64,000 nt of DNA from Gluconobacter potus (GTDB lineage: Bacteria; Pseudomonadota; Alphaproteobacteria; Acetobacterales; Acetobacteraceae), in assembly GCF_015244705.1 (NCBI RefSeq), contig NZ_JABCQF010000004.1, positions 62,001-126,000 on the forward strand, in the 5' to 3' direction. Each line of letters starts with the position of its first letter. Position 1 is the stretch's first letter. Shown here one piece after another: positions 20,591-29,197 of this stretch. The notes below the pieces were generated by a model. That model was not told the DNA's origin. It saw nothing but the letters and a program-made list of their open reading frames with translations, and made no database searches. The translations under genes and the position numbers were made by a program.

Positions 20591-22225
20591 ATGCCATCTA
20601 TGTCCCTGTGCCGCCTGAGTCTCCTGGGAAGCACATTCTGCATTGCTGCACTCTCCGTCCTTCCAAATGTCGCACGGGCAGATGATTATACGGAGCTGCT
20701 CGACATTCTCCGGGCCAAGGGCAGCCTGACCCGCTCGGAATACAATGTGCTGCTGGCCCATCACCAGCATCACTCGCATCCTTCCCTACAGCGCGACGAT
20801 GACAGCGCCCCTGCCGCTCCGTCCCGTCATCGCAACCGCTACATGCGCTATGGACCCCAGAATGAAGGCAGCAGCCTGGAGACTCCCCCGGATGTCACGA
20901 CCATTGCGGCCGTTTCCGCAGCGCGCCGTGCTGCCATGGAAGCGTCCGCCAGTGCGCAGGATGCCCGCAATTCGCTTCTGGAAGCGCGTCGCACCTACAA
21001 TCCGGACAGCATCGTACGCGTGAAGCCCTATGTCGCGGGCAAAGGCGTTACGATCCAGGCCGGCCAGATCGACATCAACATCTCGGGCTTCGTCAACGCT
21101 TACTACACCTATAACAGCCCCGCCGGTGGTCGCGCTGTTGCGGGTGGCGTCTCGACCGGTAGCAGCGGCTTTGATTCCTCGTCCGTTCGTAACGGCCTGC
21201 TGCCGGGCGGCCTGATCCTCAAGCTGAACACGGTTCAGGATGGGATCAAGCTTGGCGCCGTCTTCGGCATGTATCCCGGCATCAACAACAACAATCCCAG
21301 TACCTTCAACGCCAACTCCGGCGGCAGTCCGGTCGGCCTTGGAACGGCCGGCCTCGATTTCCGTCAGGTTTACATGACCGCGGGAACGGACCAGTTCGGT
21401 ACGGTCAAGCTGGGCCGCGACATTGCTCTGTTTGCGTCTGACGCCATCCTGAACGATGCCACACTCCTCAGCGTCGGCAGTACCGGCAGCAACGCCAATC
21501 CCGCCAACACGTCACTCGGCCGTATCGGCGTGGGCTATGTCTATACAGACTGGCTGCCGCAGATCACCTATATCTCGCCGAAATGGAAGGGTTTTCAGGC
21601 TTCCGTCGGCGTGATGACACCGCTGGATGAATACAACTTCGCCGGTGGCGGCCTGTCCGCGACCACGACGCAGCACAGTTCGCCCATGCTTCAGGGCAAA
21701 GTCACCTATGATGGCAATATTCTCGGCTTCACGACCCGCTTTTGGAGCAGCTTCCTCGTCCAGCATCAGCAGAACCTGACCAGCTCAACACTGGGTAGCA
21801 GCAGCCGGAAAGGCACGACGGTCGAGGCCGGCGACGTTGGTGTGAAGGTCACGCGCGGCCCGTTCGAAGGCGTGGCCTATTACTACTATGGCAGTGGCCT
21901 CGGCACGACCGGCATCTTCTTCGATGGTGTATCCGCCAACGGGCGCAAGCGTGATTCCGAAGGCTACTACGTCCAGGCAGCTTACAAGATCCTACCCAAG
22001 CTCAAGCTTGTCGGGAGCTATGGCGTCAGCAACCTCTATCAGGCGCCTGGTGAGGACAATCCGGACATGGTCCGGCGCAACCAGTCTGAAGTCGGAGCGA
22101 TTTATTACAACCTGACGGACTGGTTCACGATCGTGGGAGAATATGCCCATACGGAATCGGATTCCCACAGCAGCGCCCACGAAAGCGACCACACGATGTC
22201 CGCAGGTGCCATGATGACATTCTGA
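20591..22225 (+). CDS. Outer-membrane porin
   Basis: This 544-aa protein is preceded by GGGAG 10 nt before ATG 20591. A signal peptide (MSLCRLSLLGS... cleaved after VARA) is followed by a short domain (DDYTELLDILRAKGSLTRSEY) seen in several proteobacterial porins. Next come a His-rich stretch and an Ala/Arg-rich helix that may be coiled coil (about 105-145), then a beta-barrel starting near GQIDINISGFVNAYYTY. The C-terminal residue is Phe (SAGAMMTF), the outer-membrane insertion signal. Substrate is unknown. It diverges from the POT transporter across a shared operator array, which hints at a common uptake role. A strong hairpin follows. Confidence 0.85.
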   Translation: MPSMSLCRLSLLGSTFCIAALSVLPNVARADDYTELLDILRAKGSLTRSEYNVLLAHHQHHSHPSLQRDDDSAPAAPSRHRNRYMRYGPQNEGSSLETPPDVTTIAAVSAARRAAMEASASAQDARNSLLEARRTYNPDSIVRVKPYVAGKGVTIQAGQIDINISGFVNAYYTYNSPAGGRAVAGGVSTGSSGFDSSSVRNGLLPGGLILKLNTVQDGIKLGAVFGMYPGINNNNPSTFNANSGGSPVGLGTAGLDFRQVYMTAGTDQFGTVKLGRDIALFASDAILNDATLLSVGSTGSNANPANTSLGRIGVGYVYTDWLPQITYISPKWKGFQASVGVMTPLDEYNFAGGGLSATTTQHSSPMLQGKVTYDGNILGFTTRFWSSFLVQHQQNLTSSTLGSSSRKGTTVEAGDVGVKVTRGPFEGVAYYYYGSGLGTTGIFFDGVSANGRKRDSEGYYVQAAYKILPKLKLVGSYGVSNLYQAPGEDNPDMVRRNQSEVGAIYYNLTDWFTIVGEYAHTESDSHSSAHESDHTMSAGAMMTF

Positions 22226-22227
22226 TC

Positions 22228-22263
22228 CTGAAGGACCGGGCACCTCCCTGCCCGGTCCTTCAG
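22228..22263 (+). terminator. Long hairpin after porin, probable terminator
   Basis: Perfect 15-bp stem (CTGAAGGACCGGGCA and its complement) with a 6-nt loop, beginning 3 bp after the porin stop. There is no clear T-run, so it may act mainly as a 3'-end stabiliser. Confidence 0.7.
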
Positions 22264-22333
22264 TTCACGAGGATATCTCGCTCCTGCCCTGTGGGTCCTT
22301 CATGGACAGCCCGATACAGACCAGAACCCCGCA

Positions 22334-23131
22334 TTAATCCTGCAGATCGAGTACCATGCCGTCATAGGCAGGCTCGACGCCAGCAGGCAGTGTCTGGCGC
22401 AGGGTCTGATAATCCATCTCTGGTCCCATATGGGTAAGGATGACGTGCCCCACACCGAGGCGCTCACGCCACTCGAGCACGCGTTCAAGCCAGGCATGAG
22501 CTGGATGCGGCTCATACTGGAAGCAGTCCACGATCCAGGTCTGCACGCCTTCAAGCAGCGACAGGGATTCCTCCGAAAGCGTCTCGACATCCGTGCTGTA
22601 GGCGAAGTTTCCGCAGCGCACGCCAAGAGACGTGATCCGGCCGTGTCGCTGCTCGAAAATCCGAGCGGTCAGACCAGGGAACGTGACTGTCTCTCCGGGC
22701 TGCACGACATGCTCGTCAAAAACCGGCCGGTAGAATTCTGGTCCTTTCCAGGGGGCAAACGCATAAGCGTAACGCAGGCGCAGTTCTTCCAGAACATCCG
22801 GCGTGGCCAGCAGCGGCAGAGGCGTTTCGATCACGCGGTTGATGGCCCGCAATTCATCGAGGCCACCAATATGATCGCTATGTGGATGCGTATAGAGAAC
22901 CGCGTGCACATGGCTCAGGCCGCAGTTCAGCATCTGATTGCGAAAATCCGGCCCGGAATCCACCAGAAGCCGGAAACCGCCCTCGCCTTCGATCACGACC
23001 GAGGAACGTGTACGCCGGTTACGCTGCTCCGCTGGATCGCAGGCGCCCCAGATCCCCGTCCGTGGTCCCTCCTCGCCCCCGATCATGGGAACGCCGGCAG
23101 AGCCGCCACATCCAAGGATTGTCACTTTCAC
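22334..23131 (-). CDS. MBL-fold metallohydrolase (PhnP/GcvH-like family)
   Basis: This 265-aa protein starts at GTG (MKVTILGCGGSAGVPMIGG). It carries the metallo-beta-lactamase metal motif H82-x-H84-x-D86-H87 in YTHPHSDHIGG. The N-terminal TILGCGGSAGVP and the CDP/RTRSS blocks match the PhnP-like phosphodiesterase branch, so a cyclic phosphate or nucleotide phosphodiester substrate is plausible but not shown. It is the last gene of the eight-gene leftward run and overlaps tatD by 4 bp, as is common for tatD-MBL pairs in alphaproteobacteria. Confidence 0.85.
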   Translation of the reverse strand: MKVTILGCGGSAGVPMIGGEEGPRTGIWGACDPAEQRNRRTRSSVVIEGEGGFRLLVDSGPDFRNQMLNCGLSHVHAVLYTHPHSDHIGGLDELRAINRVIETPLPLLATPDVLEELRLRYAYAFAPWKGPEFYRPVFDEHVVQPGETVTFPGLTARIFEQRHGRITSLGVRCGNFAYSTDVETLSEESLSLLEGVQTWIVDCFQYEPHPAHAWLERVLEWRERLGVGHVILTHMGPEMDYQTLRQTLPAGVEPAYDGMVLDLQD

Positions 23132-23913
23132 GCAGCAATCCTCGTGAACAGACGACGGGCGTTTTCAGACGTGATCCGCGCGATCTCGTCCAGCGACACG
23201 CCCCGCTCTTCGGCCAGTCGAGCGGCCGTATGGGCGACGTAACCCGGCGTGTTGGGTTTTCCGCGTTTTGGTACAGGGGCCAGGAATGGACTGTCCGTTT
23301 CCACCAGAATGCGGTCTTCCGGCACCATTCGCGCCACTTCGCGGATTTCCTGGCATTTCGGGAAGGTCAGTAGGCCCGAAAAACTGATATAGCCCCCGAG
23401 TTCCAGCGCCGCTTCCGCCAGTTTCGGGCCCGACGCGAAGCAGTGGATCAGGAACGGAAACGCGCCCTTCGCGTGTTCGTCACGCAGGATGGCGATCATG
23501 TCGTCATCGGCGTTGCGGGTATGAATGACGACCGGCAGTTTCGTCTGGCGTGCGGCGGCGATATGGGTGCGGAACGCAGCGTGCTGGGCCGGCTTGGCCT
23601 CGTCTCCGCTATGGAAATAATCCAGCCCCGTCTCCCCGATCGCCACGACGGAAGGAGCTTCGGTCTTGGCGACGAGTTCCTCGACAGACGGCAGACGCTC
23701 CTCGCCCGCATAATCCGGATGAATACCGATCGCGCACCAGATCCGCAGATCCGGCGTATCATGCTGCGTCAGGGCAATCTGCGTATCCGCCTGCGAAAAG
23801 CGCGTGCCGATCGTGATCATTCCGGACAGGCCGGACTCCCGCGCCAGCTCGAAAGCGGGCGCGAGATCGTCAAGCTTGTCCAGATGACAGTGGGTGTCGA
23901 TCAGTCCTGTCAT
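23128..23913 (-). CDS. tatD: TatD-family metal-dependent deoxyribonuclease
   Basis: This 261-aa TIM-barrel hydrolase has its metal ligands in place: LIDTHCHLD at the N-terminus, AIGETGLDY in the middle, VIHTRNADDD, LIHCFASGP and VETDSPFLAP. TatD/YcfH proteins are Mg-dependent 3'-5' exonucleases linked to DNA repair or quality control. It overlaps metG by 4 bp upstream and the MBL gene by 4 bp downstream. The metG-tatD-MBL order is familiar from other proteobacteria. The exact physiological substrate is unknown, and the name tatD is used in the family sense only. Confidence 0.92.
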   Translation of the reverse strand: MTGLIDTHCHLDKLDDLAPAFELARESGLSGMITIGTRFSQADTQIALTQHDTPDLRIWCAIGIHPDYAGEERLPSVEELVAKTEAPSVVAIGETGLDYFHSGDEAKPAQHAAFRTHIAAARQTKLPVVIHTRNADDDMIAILRDEHAKGAFPFLIHCFASGPKLAEAALELGGYISFSGLLTFPKCQEIREVARMVPEDRILVETDSPFLAPVPKRGKPNTPGYVAHTAARLAEERGVSLDEIARITSENARRLFTRIAA

Positions 23914-25460
23914 GCCTCTTCCTCGACAAAGCGCGGGAACAGACCTTCCGGCTTGGGAAGCGTGCGACCCGCCGGCAGCGGTGTTTCAAGGGCCGCAAAT
24001 GTCCGCTCGTCATTCTGCACGCCGAGCTGTGTCAGCATCCGGTCCATCGTATTCGGCATGTAGGGCTGAAGCATGGTTGCGATGCCGCGGATCATGTCCA
24101 CGAGGACCCGCAGGACGTCCGCCATACGCTCCGGATCGGTCTTTTTCAGGGCCCAGGGCGCCTGACGGTCGATATAGGAGTTGGCGGCGCGGATGACCTT
24201 CCAGACTTCCTCCAGCGCATCGGTAATCGCCTTGCGCTCGATCTGTTCGGACATGATCGTTGGCAACAGCGTCACCATTGCGAGCATGGCCTGATCATCT
24301 TCGGTCAGGGTGCCGCGCTCGGGAAGAACGCCACCCAGATTGCGGGCCACCTGGCTCAGCGTGCGCTGGCACAGATTGCCGAGATCGTTTGCCAGTTCCA
24401 CATTCGTACGCGTGATCATGGAGCGGCGGCTGAAATTGGAATCGCCACCGAACGGCACTTCGCGCATCAGGAAGAAGCGCAGCGCATCCAGCCCGAACTC
24501 GTCGGCCAGTGCTTTCGGGTCGAGGACGTTGCCGAGAGACTTGCTCATCTTCTCGCCTTCGACCGTCCACCAGCCATGGGCGAAGACGCTTTTCGGAAGG
24601 TCGATGCCCGCCGCCATCAGGAAGGCCGGCCAGTACACGCAGTGGAAGCGAGCAATTTCCTTGCCCACGATATGGACATCTGCTGGCCAGAACTTTGCCC
24701 GCGGGTCATCAAGGTTCGGATAACCGACGGCCGTGAGATAGTTCGCCAGCGCGTCGAACCAGACATACATGACATGGTCCGGATCGTTCGGAACCGGAAC
24801 GCCCCATTTGAAGCTCGTGCGGCTGACGGACAGGTCGCGCAGGCCCTGACGGACGAAGCTCTCGATTTCACGACGCGGACCGACGGGACCGATGAAGTCG
24901 GGATTGTCTTCGTACAGCTTCAGAAGCCGGTCCTGAAAATCGGACAAACGGAAGAAATAGGACGGCTCCTTGACGCGCTCGACCGGTGCACCGGACGGAG
25001 CCACGAACGTTCCATCAGGCTTCTTGACCAGCTCGTCCTCGCCAATGAACGCCTCGTCGCGTGTGGAGTACCAGCCTTCATAGGCGCCCAGATAGATATG
25101 CCCGTTCGCCGCGACCTTCTCCCACAGCGCCTTGGCCGCGCCCTTGTGGCGCTCCTCGGTCGTGCGGATAAACTCGTCGGTCGAGATCGCCATGTCCTTC
25201 TGCATCTGGCGGAAGGAGGCCGAAACCTCGTCGGCATAGGCCTGCGGGTCCATACCCTTGGCGACGGCGGTCTGCTCGACCTTCTGGCCATGCTCGTCGG
25301 TGCCGCTGACGAACAGGACTTCTTCGCCATTCAGGCGATGAAAGCGGGCCAGAACATCGGCCGCGATGGAGGTATAGGCATGCCCGATATGCGGAGCGCC
25401 GTTCACATAGAAGATCGGGGTCGTGATGGTGAAGCGCCGCGTCATGTCCACTCGTTTCAT
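23910..25460 (-). CDS. metG: Methionyl-tRNA synthetase
   Basis: This 516-aa class I synthetase charges tRNA-Met. The HIGH motif is H24-I-G-H27 in GAPHIGHAYTS and the KMSKS loop is GEKMSKSLGN. The C-terminal helical anticodon-binding domain is present, but there is no C-terminal Trbp111-like dimerisation domain. That is the short type usual in alphaproteobacteria. ATG 25460 (MKRVDM) and ATG 25445 (MTRRFTITTPIF) are both possible starts and neither has a strong ribosome site. It lies 15 bp after holB and overlaps tatD by 4 bp. Confidence 0.96.
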   Translation of the reverse strand: MKRVDMTRRFTITTPIFYVNGAPHIGHAYTSIAADVLARFHRLNGEEVLFVSGTDEHGQKVEQTAVAKGMDPQAYADEVSASFRQMQKDMAISTDEFIRTTEERHKGAAKALWEKVAANGHIYLGAYEGWYSTRDEAFIGEDELVKKPDGTFVAPSGAPVERVKEPSYFFRLSDFQDRLLKLYEDNPDFIGPVGPRREIESFVRQGLRDLSVSRTSFKWGVPVPNDPDHVMYVWFDALANYLTAVGYPNLDDPRAKFWPADVHIVGKEIARFHCVYWPAFLMAAGIDLPKSVFAHGWWTVEGEKMSKSLGNVLDPKALADEFGLDALRFFLMREVPFGGDSNFSRRSMITRTNVELANDLGNLCQRTLSQVARNLGGVLPERGTLTEDDQAMLAMVTLLPTIMSEQIERKAITDALEEVWKVIRAANSYIDRQAPWALKKTDPERMADVLRVLVDMIRGIATMLQPYMPNTMDRMLTQLGVQNDERTFAALETPLPAGRTLPKPEGLFPRFVEEEA

Positions 25461-25475
25461 AACGCCCGGACCATC

Positions 25476-26399
25476 TCAGCTGCCGACAGCGAGTTCCGCT
25501 GCCTGACGGATGGCCTGGGCCTTGTCCAGATTGAAGCCTTCGGTCTGACGCCTCAGCGTGTCCAGTTCGGAACACTGCCGCGCCGCCAGATCGGCCTTTG
25601 CAAGATCCCCGCGCCGCGCTGCCGAGCGCGCACGGTCTGCCAGTCCCTCGCCTAGCAAATCGCAGAGCAATGCGAAACCTTCAGCCTCTCTCGCAATACG
25701 CTCGCTCAGGGCCATGGTTTCCGACCCGCGCACCTGTCCAGCAAGGATTTCCGCCACAAATGAGGCAATCGCCCCGTCCCTGTCATGCGAGAGAAAGAGT
25801 GCCCGGCCAGGCGATCCATGCGCGCGCGCCAGCACATCCGCAGAGATGCCGGGCAGTGCGGCCCGCATATCGGCATCGGACAGCGCGGACAGTGTGAGCA
25901 TCCGGCAGCGGCTGCGGATCGTGGGCAGGAGCGCGCCTGGCGAGGACGTGGTCAGCAGCAGAACACAACGCGGGGGTGGCTCTTCGAGGATCTTGAGCAG
26001 GGCGTTGGCCGCGAACCGGTTCAGATATTCCGCCCCGTCCACGATCACCACGCGCCAGCCGCCTTCAGTCGCCGTGTGATGCAGGAAGGTCTGGACCGGA
26101 CGAACATCCGCAGCGGTAATTTCACCGCGCAGACGGCCTTTTTTCTCGTCCACGGCCCGCGAGATTTCCAGCAGGTCCCCATGCGTTCCGGCTGCAATGC
26201 GACGCGCCTGTGACGAGTCCGGATTTTCTGCATTCAGAAGCAGCCGTGCCAGCCGGAAAGCCAGCGTTGCCTTACCAATCCCCGCCGGGCCGCAGATCAG
26301 CCAGGCATGATGCAGCTTGCCACTGGCCAGCGCCTGCCGGAACGTCGCTTCCGCCTCGCTGTGACCGTACAGGTTCAGAGTATGCCGCGGATCGCTCAC
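25476..26399 (-). CDS. holB: DNA polymerase III subunit delta'
   Basis: This 307-aa clamp-loader subunit has a P-loop-like GPAGIGKATLAFRLARLLL at residues 37-55 and the sensor-1 region LTTSSPGALLPTIRSRCRM. These mark it as delta' rather than the gamma/tau subunit. The start is GTG at 26397-26399, overlapping the tmk stop by 4 bp. Delta' works with delta and gamma/tau to open the beta clamp. The tmk-holB-metG-tatD order is widely conserved. The usual zinc-binding cysteines of DnaX-type subunits are not obvious. Confidence 0.93.
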   Translation of the reverse strand: MSDPRHTLNLYGHSEAEATFRQALASGKLHHAWLICGPAGIGKATLAFRLARLLLNAENPDSSQARRIAAGTHGDLLEISRAVDEKKGRLRGEITAADVRPVQTFLHHTATEGGWRVVIVDGAEYLNRFAANALLKILEEPPPRCVLLLTTSSPGALLPTIRSRCRMLTLSALSDADMRAALPGISADVLARAHGSPGRALFLSHDRDGAIASFVAEILAGQVRGSETMALSERIAREAEGFALLCDLLGEGLADRARSAARRGDLAKADLAARQCSELDTLRRQTEGFNLDKAQAIRQAAELAVGS

Positions 26400-27040
26400 A
26401 CGCCCTGAACCGTCAGGCTTTCATGCACGGCATGCAGGAGCGCCGCACTGACGGCTTCCGGCGTCTGGCCCGCATCCACACGTTTCACGCGCGCCGGATC
26501 AGCAGACGCAATCGCATCGAACCCGGCCAGAACGCGCTCGTGGAATGCTTCCGCCTGAGCCTCGTAACGGTCCGTCTGGCCGCCCCGGGCTTTCAGACGC
26601 GCGAGCGCCTGCGTCCGGGGGAGTTCCAGCATCAGCGTCAGATCCGGCTCGAAATCCACGAGTTTGCGGGCGCCATTCAGGAACGCCAGAACCTCCGGCG
26701 TACCCTGCCCGATGCCATAGCCCTGATAGGCCAGCGTCGAATCATGGAAGCGGTCACACACCACGATCTCGCCTCGCTCAAGCGCCGGCAGGATGGCGTT
26801 GTCGAGATGGTCCGACCGGGCGGCCATATGCATCAGGATTTCCGCCCGCCAGGAGAGATCAACCTTCCCGAACAGGAGCAGGTTGCGGATTTCCTCCGCG
26901 CCCGGCGTCCCCCCGGGCTCCCGTGTCAGAAGGACGTCGTGCCCTTCCGCGCGCAGGGCCTCGGCCAGAAGGCGGGCCTGGGTGGATTTCCCGGCGCCCT
27001 CGCCACCTTCGAGCGTAATGAACAGTCCTTTTCCAGCCAT
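26396..27040 (-). CDS. tmk: Thymidylate kinase
   Basis: This 214-aa enzyme phosphorylates dTMP to dTDP. The P-loop is LEGGEGAGKSTQARLL near the start, followed by LLTREPGGTPGAEEIRNLLL (the EPGGT dTMP-binding motif) and VVCDRFHDSTLAYQGYG. I chose ATG 27040 because MAGKGLFITLEGG is the normal Tmk N-terminus. An upstream ATG at 27061 would add seven residues and overlap dacA by 17 bp. Neither has an ideal ribosome site. It overlaps holB by 4 bp. Confidence 0.94.
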   Translation of the reverse strand: MAGKGLFITLEGGEGAGKSTQARLLAEALRAEGHDVLLTREPGGTPGAEEIRNLLLFGKVDLSWRAEILMHMAARSDHLDNAILPALERGEIVVCDRFHDSTLAYQGYGIGQGTPEVLAFLNGARKLVDFEPDLTLMLELPRTQALARLKARGGQTDRYEAQAEAFHERVLAGFDAIASADPARVKRVDAGQTPEAVSAALLHAVHESLTVQGV

Positions 27041-27044
27041 GCCC

Positions 27045-28319
27045 TTACTGCGCGGGACCATGGCCCAGACGCGTCATGGCGCGGGCGACCAGTCCGAGCT
27101 TCGCAACCGATTCGCCAGCCTCAAGCGGCACGCGGATGTCAGCCATGTTCGGCGCGGAAATCACCAGCGCACCGCAGACCTGACCCTTCGTCACCGGCGC
27201 AATGACCGGGGAGGCATAATCCACCCCGATATGGGAGCGCTGCTGCCAGCCGACCGGGAGCGTCATGACGATATCGGCCCCTGCGACCAGCGAGACCTGA
27301 CGGTGTTCGCCCATCCAGACCGGGGCGGAATCCACGACCTGTCCACGACGGAACAGCGTGGCGTTCTCAAAATTGGCGAATGCCCAGGACATCAGACGCT
27401 CACCCTCATGGGCGCGCTCATTGCTCGACGATGTGCCATTGATCACGACAATGACGCGGTTGCCATTGCGCTGGGAGCTTGCACACAGACCAAAACCGCC
27501 AGCATCCGTATGGCCGGTCTTCAGGCCGTCAGCGAGCCCCTTGTCGACCAGCACGTTCCGGTTGCCCTGACGGATGTGGTTGTAGGTGAACTCGAGCTCA
27601 CCGAAATAATGGTAATACTGGGGGAAATCGCGGATCAGATGGGATGCGATCGTCGCGACATCGCGCGCCGTCATGTAATGGCCGTCCGCCGGCAGACCCG
27701 TCACGTTGACGAAATGCGAGTTTATCATGCCGAGCTTCGGCGCTTCTTCGTTCATCATCGCAACGAAGCGCTCTTCCGAACCCGCAATGCCTTCCGCCAG
27801 AACGATACAGGCGTCATTGCCGGACTGGATCAGCATGCCCTGGATCAGGTCGGATACCAGAACGCTCTGGCCCAGCGGCACGAACATCTTGGAGCCCTGC
27901 GTGCGCCAGGCTTTCTCGCTGACCGGCAGGCTCTGCTCCAGACGGATGCGACCCGTGGCCAGCATGCCGAACACGATATAGGCGGTCATCATCTTCGTCA
28001 GCGAAGACGGCGCCATGCGCTCGTCCGACGCCTTGTCGAGCAGGACCGCGCCCGTGTCGTAATCCACGACATAGGCCCAGCGCGCCACCGTATCGAACGG
28101 TCCGATCGGAGTGTTCGCCGGCGTGCCGACAGGTGCGTCAGCCGCAGGAGCCGCAGCGGCTTTCGCAGCATGGCCTGCATGACGGTGCGGGCGCGCAAAC
28201 GCCTTCAGGGGCCCCGCAAAAGAAGCACAGGCCGCAATGCCTGCCACCCCACCGAAAAGAGAGCGTCTAGTCCGCACGTTCGTCCCCAGTTCCACGGCCT
28301 TCACACAACTGGCCGTCAT
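27045..28319 (-). CDS. D-alanyl-D-alanine carboxypeptidase (PBP5/6 type)
   Basis: This 424-aa serine peptidase trims the terminal D-Ala of peptidoglycan stem peptides. Its motifs are SSLTK (S106-x-x-K109), SGND and KTG (GLKTGHTD). The N-terminus, NVRTRRSLFGGVAGIAA, has a twin-arginine-like motif and a hydrophobic core. That suggests export, possibly through Tat, which would be unusual for this family. An Ala/Pro-rich linker follows. ATG 28319 overlaps the rlpA-like stop by 4 bp, which fixes the start; the open frame upstream is not real coding. It belongs to a wall-remodelling trio with the MltB-like and RlpA-like genes. Confidence 0.92.
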   Translation of the reverse strand: MTASCVKAVELGTNVRTRRSLFGGVAGIAACASFAGPLKAFARPHRHAGHAAKAAAAPAADAPVGTPANTPIGPFDTVARWAYVVDYDTGAVLLDKASDERMAPSSLTKMMTAYIVFGMLATGRIRLEQSLPVSEKAWRTQGSKMFVPLGQSVLVSDLIQGMLIQSGNDACIVLAEGIAGSEERFVAMMNEEAPKLGMINSHFVNVTGLPADGHYMTARDVATIASHLIRDFPQYYHYFGELEFTYNHIRQGNRNVLVDKGLADGLKTGHTDAGGFGLCASSQRNGNRVIVVINGTSSSNERAHEGERLMSWAFANFENATLFRRGQVVDSAPVWMGEHRQVSLVAGADIVMTLPVGWQQRSHIGVDYASPVIAPVTKGQVCGALVISAPNMADIRVPLEAGESVAKLGLVARAMTRLGHGPAQ

Positions 28320-29197
28320 TCCACAATGATCCGCGCGCCCTCTACCCCGCACAGGCGGGTGCGGTCCAGTGCCGCGTCCGCCTGTGCGATATCGGCATAG
28401 GGCCCGCCAACAGCACGCCATTCCAGTCCCGCGCCTTCGGAGGCGTGCAGAACCGTACCGCCACAGCGCATGGCGACACTTGCCGCCGTCGCATGGCCTG
28501 AAAATATTCCCATCAGGACATACAGCCCCGATGGCCCCGGACTGCCCTGCATCCAGGTCGCGGGCAGCGGCCCCACGGCAACGGACGCCGCCGCCGCGGA
28601 CGAGTCGTTCCCGTACACCCGCGAAGACCCGTCACTCAGGGATGTCTCGCGGACTTCCCCGACAGGAGCCGCGGAAATGTTCTGGGCAGGGGGCTTGCCC
28701 ACTCCTTCCGCCAGGGAACGGCTGGCCGCTTCGTCTTCCGTGACCTCAACGGGCGTATCCGCAGTCATGCCCAGCAGATCCGCGGCTTTCGGAGAAAGCG
28801 CGATGATGCGCCCTGGATCTGCCGGTCCACGATCGGTCAGCCGGATGCGGACGATCCGCCCGTTCAGCAGATTGCGGACACTGACGATCGCCGGAAGCTG
28901 GAGCGTCTGATGGGCGCCGGTCATGCCGTTCGCGGACCAGGCCTCGCCATCCGCCATCAGTCCGCCAACCGGCGCGTGCTGCCGCGTTCCCAGACCTGTC
29001 ACGTGATAGTCGAACTGCTCGTTGGGATAGAACCAGCCGTGCGTTCCGCGCCAGGCACTTCCCAGTTCGTAATGTGGGTGCGCGGCAGGTGTCGGCTCCT
29101 CACGGCGACAGGCCGCCAGAAGCGGCAGAAGGGCCAGAGCGGCTCCGTAATTACGCAGAGACAATGCCCGTCCCCAGAAGCCCGACGCCGAGCGCAT
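28316..29197 (-). CDS. RlpA-like lipoprotein (septal ring lytic transglycosylase family)
   Basis: This protein of up to 293 aa has a lipoprotein signal peptide ending LLAAC, so it should be lipid-anchored. The double-psi beta-barrel follows, with the diagnostic VRNLLNGRIVRIRLTDRGP and ADPGRIIALSPKAADLLGM. The C-terminal 80 residues (PSGLYVLMGIFSGHATAASVAMRC...) look like a SPOR domain that binds denuded glycan at the septum. The start is uncertain. ATG 29197 overlaps the upstream gene by 47 bp; TTG 29164 gives a neater signal peptide (MSLRNYGAALALLPLLAAC) and a 14-bp overlap. Confidence 0.85.
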   Translation of the reverse strand: MRSASGFWGRALSLRNYGAALALLPLLAACRREEPTPAAHPHYELGSAWRGTHGWFYPNEQFDYHVTGLGTRQHAPVGGLMADGEAWSANGMTGAHQTLQLPAIVSVRNLLNGRIVRIRLTDRGPADPGRIIALSPKAADLLGMTADTPVEVTEDEAASRSLAEGVGKPPAQNISAAPVGEVRETSLSDGSSRVYGNDSSAAAASVAVGPLPATWMQGSPGPSGLYVLMGIFSGHATAASVAMRCGGTVLHASEGAGLEWRAVGGPYADIAQADAALDRTRLCGVEGARIIVE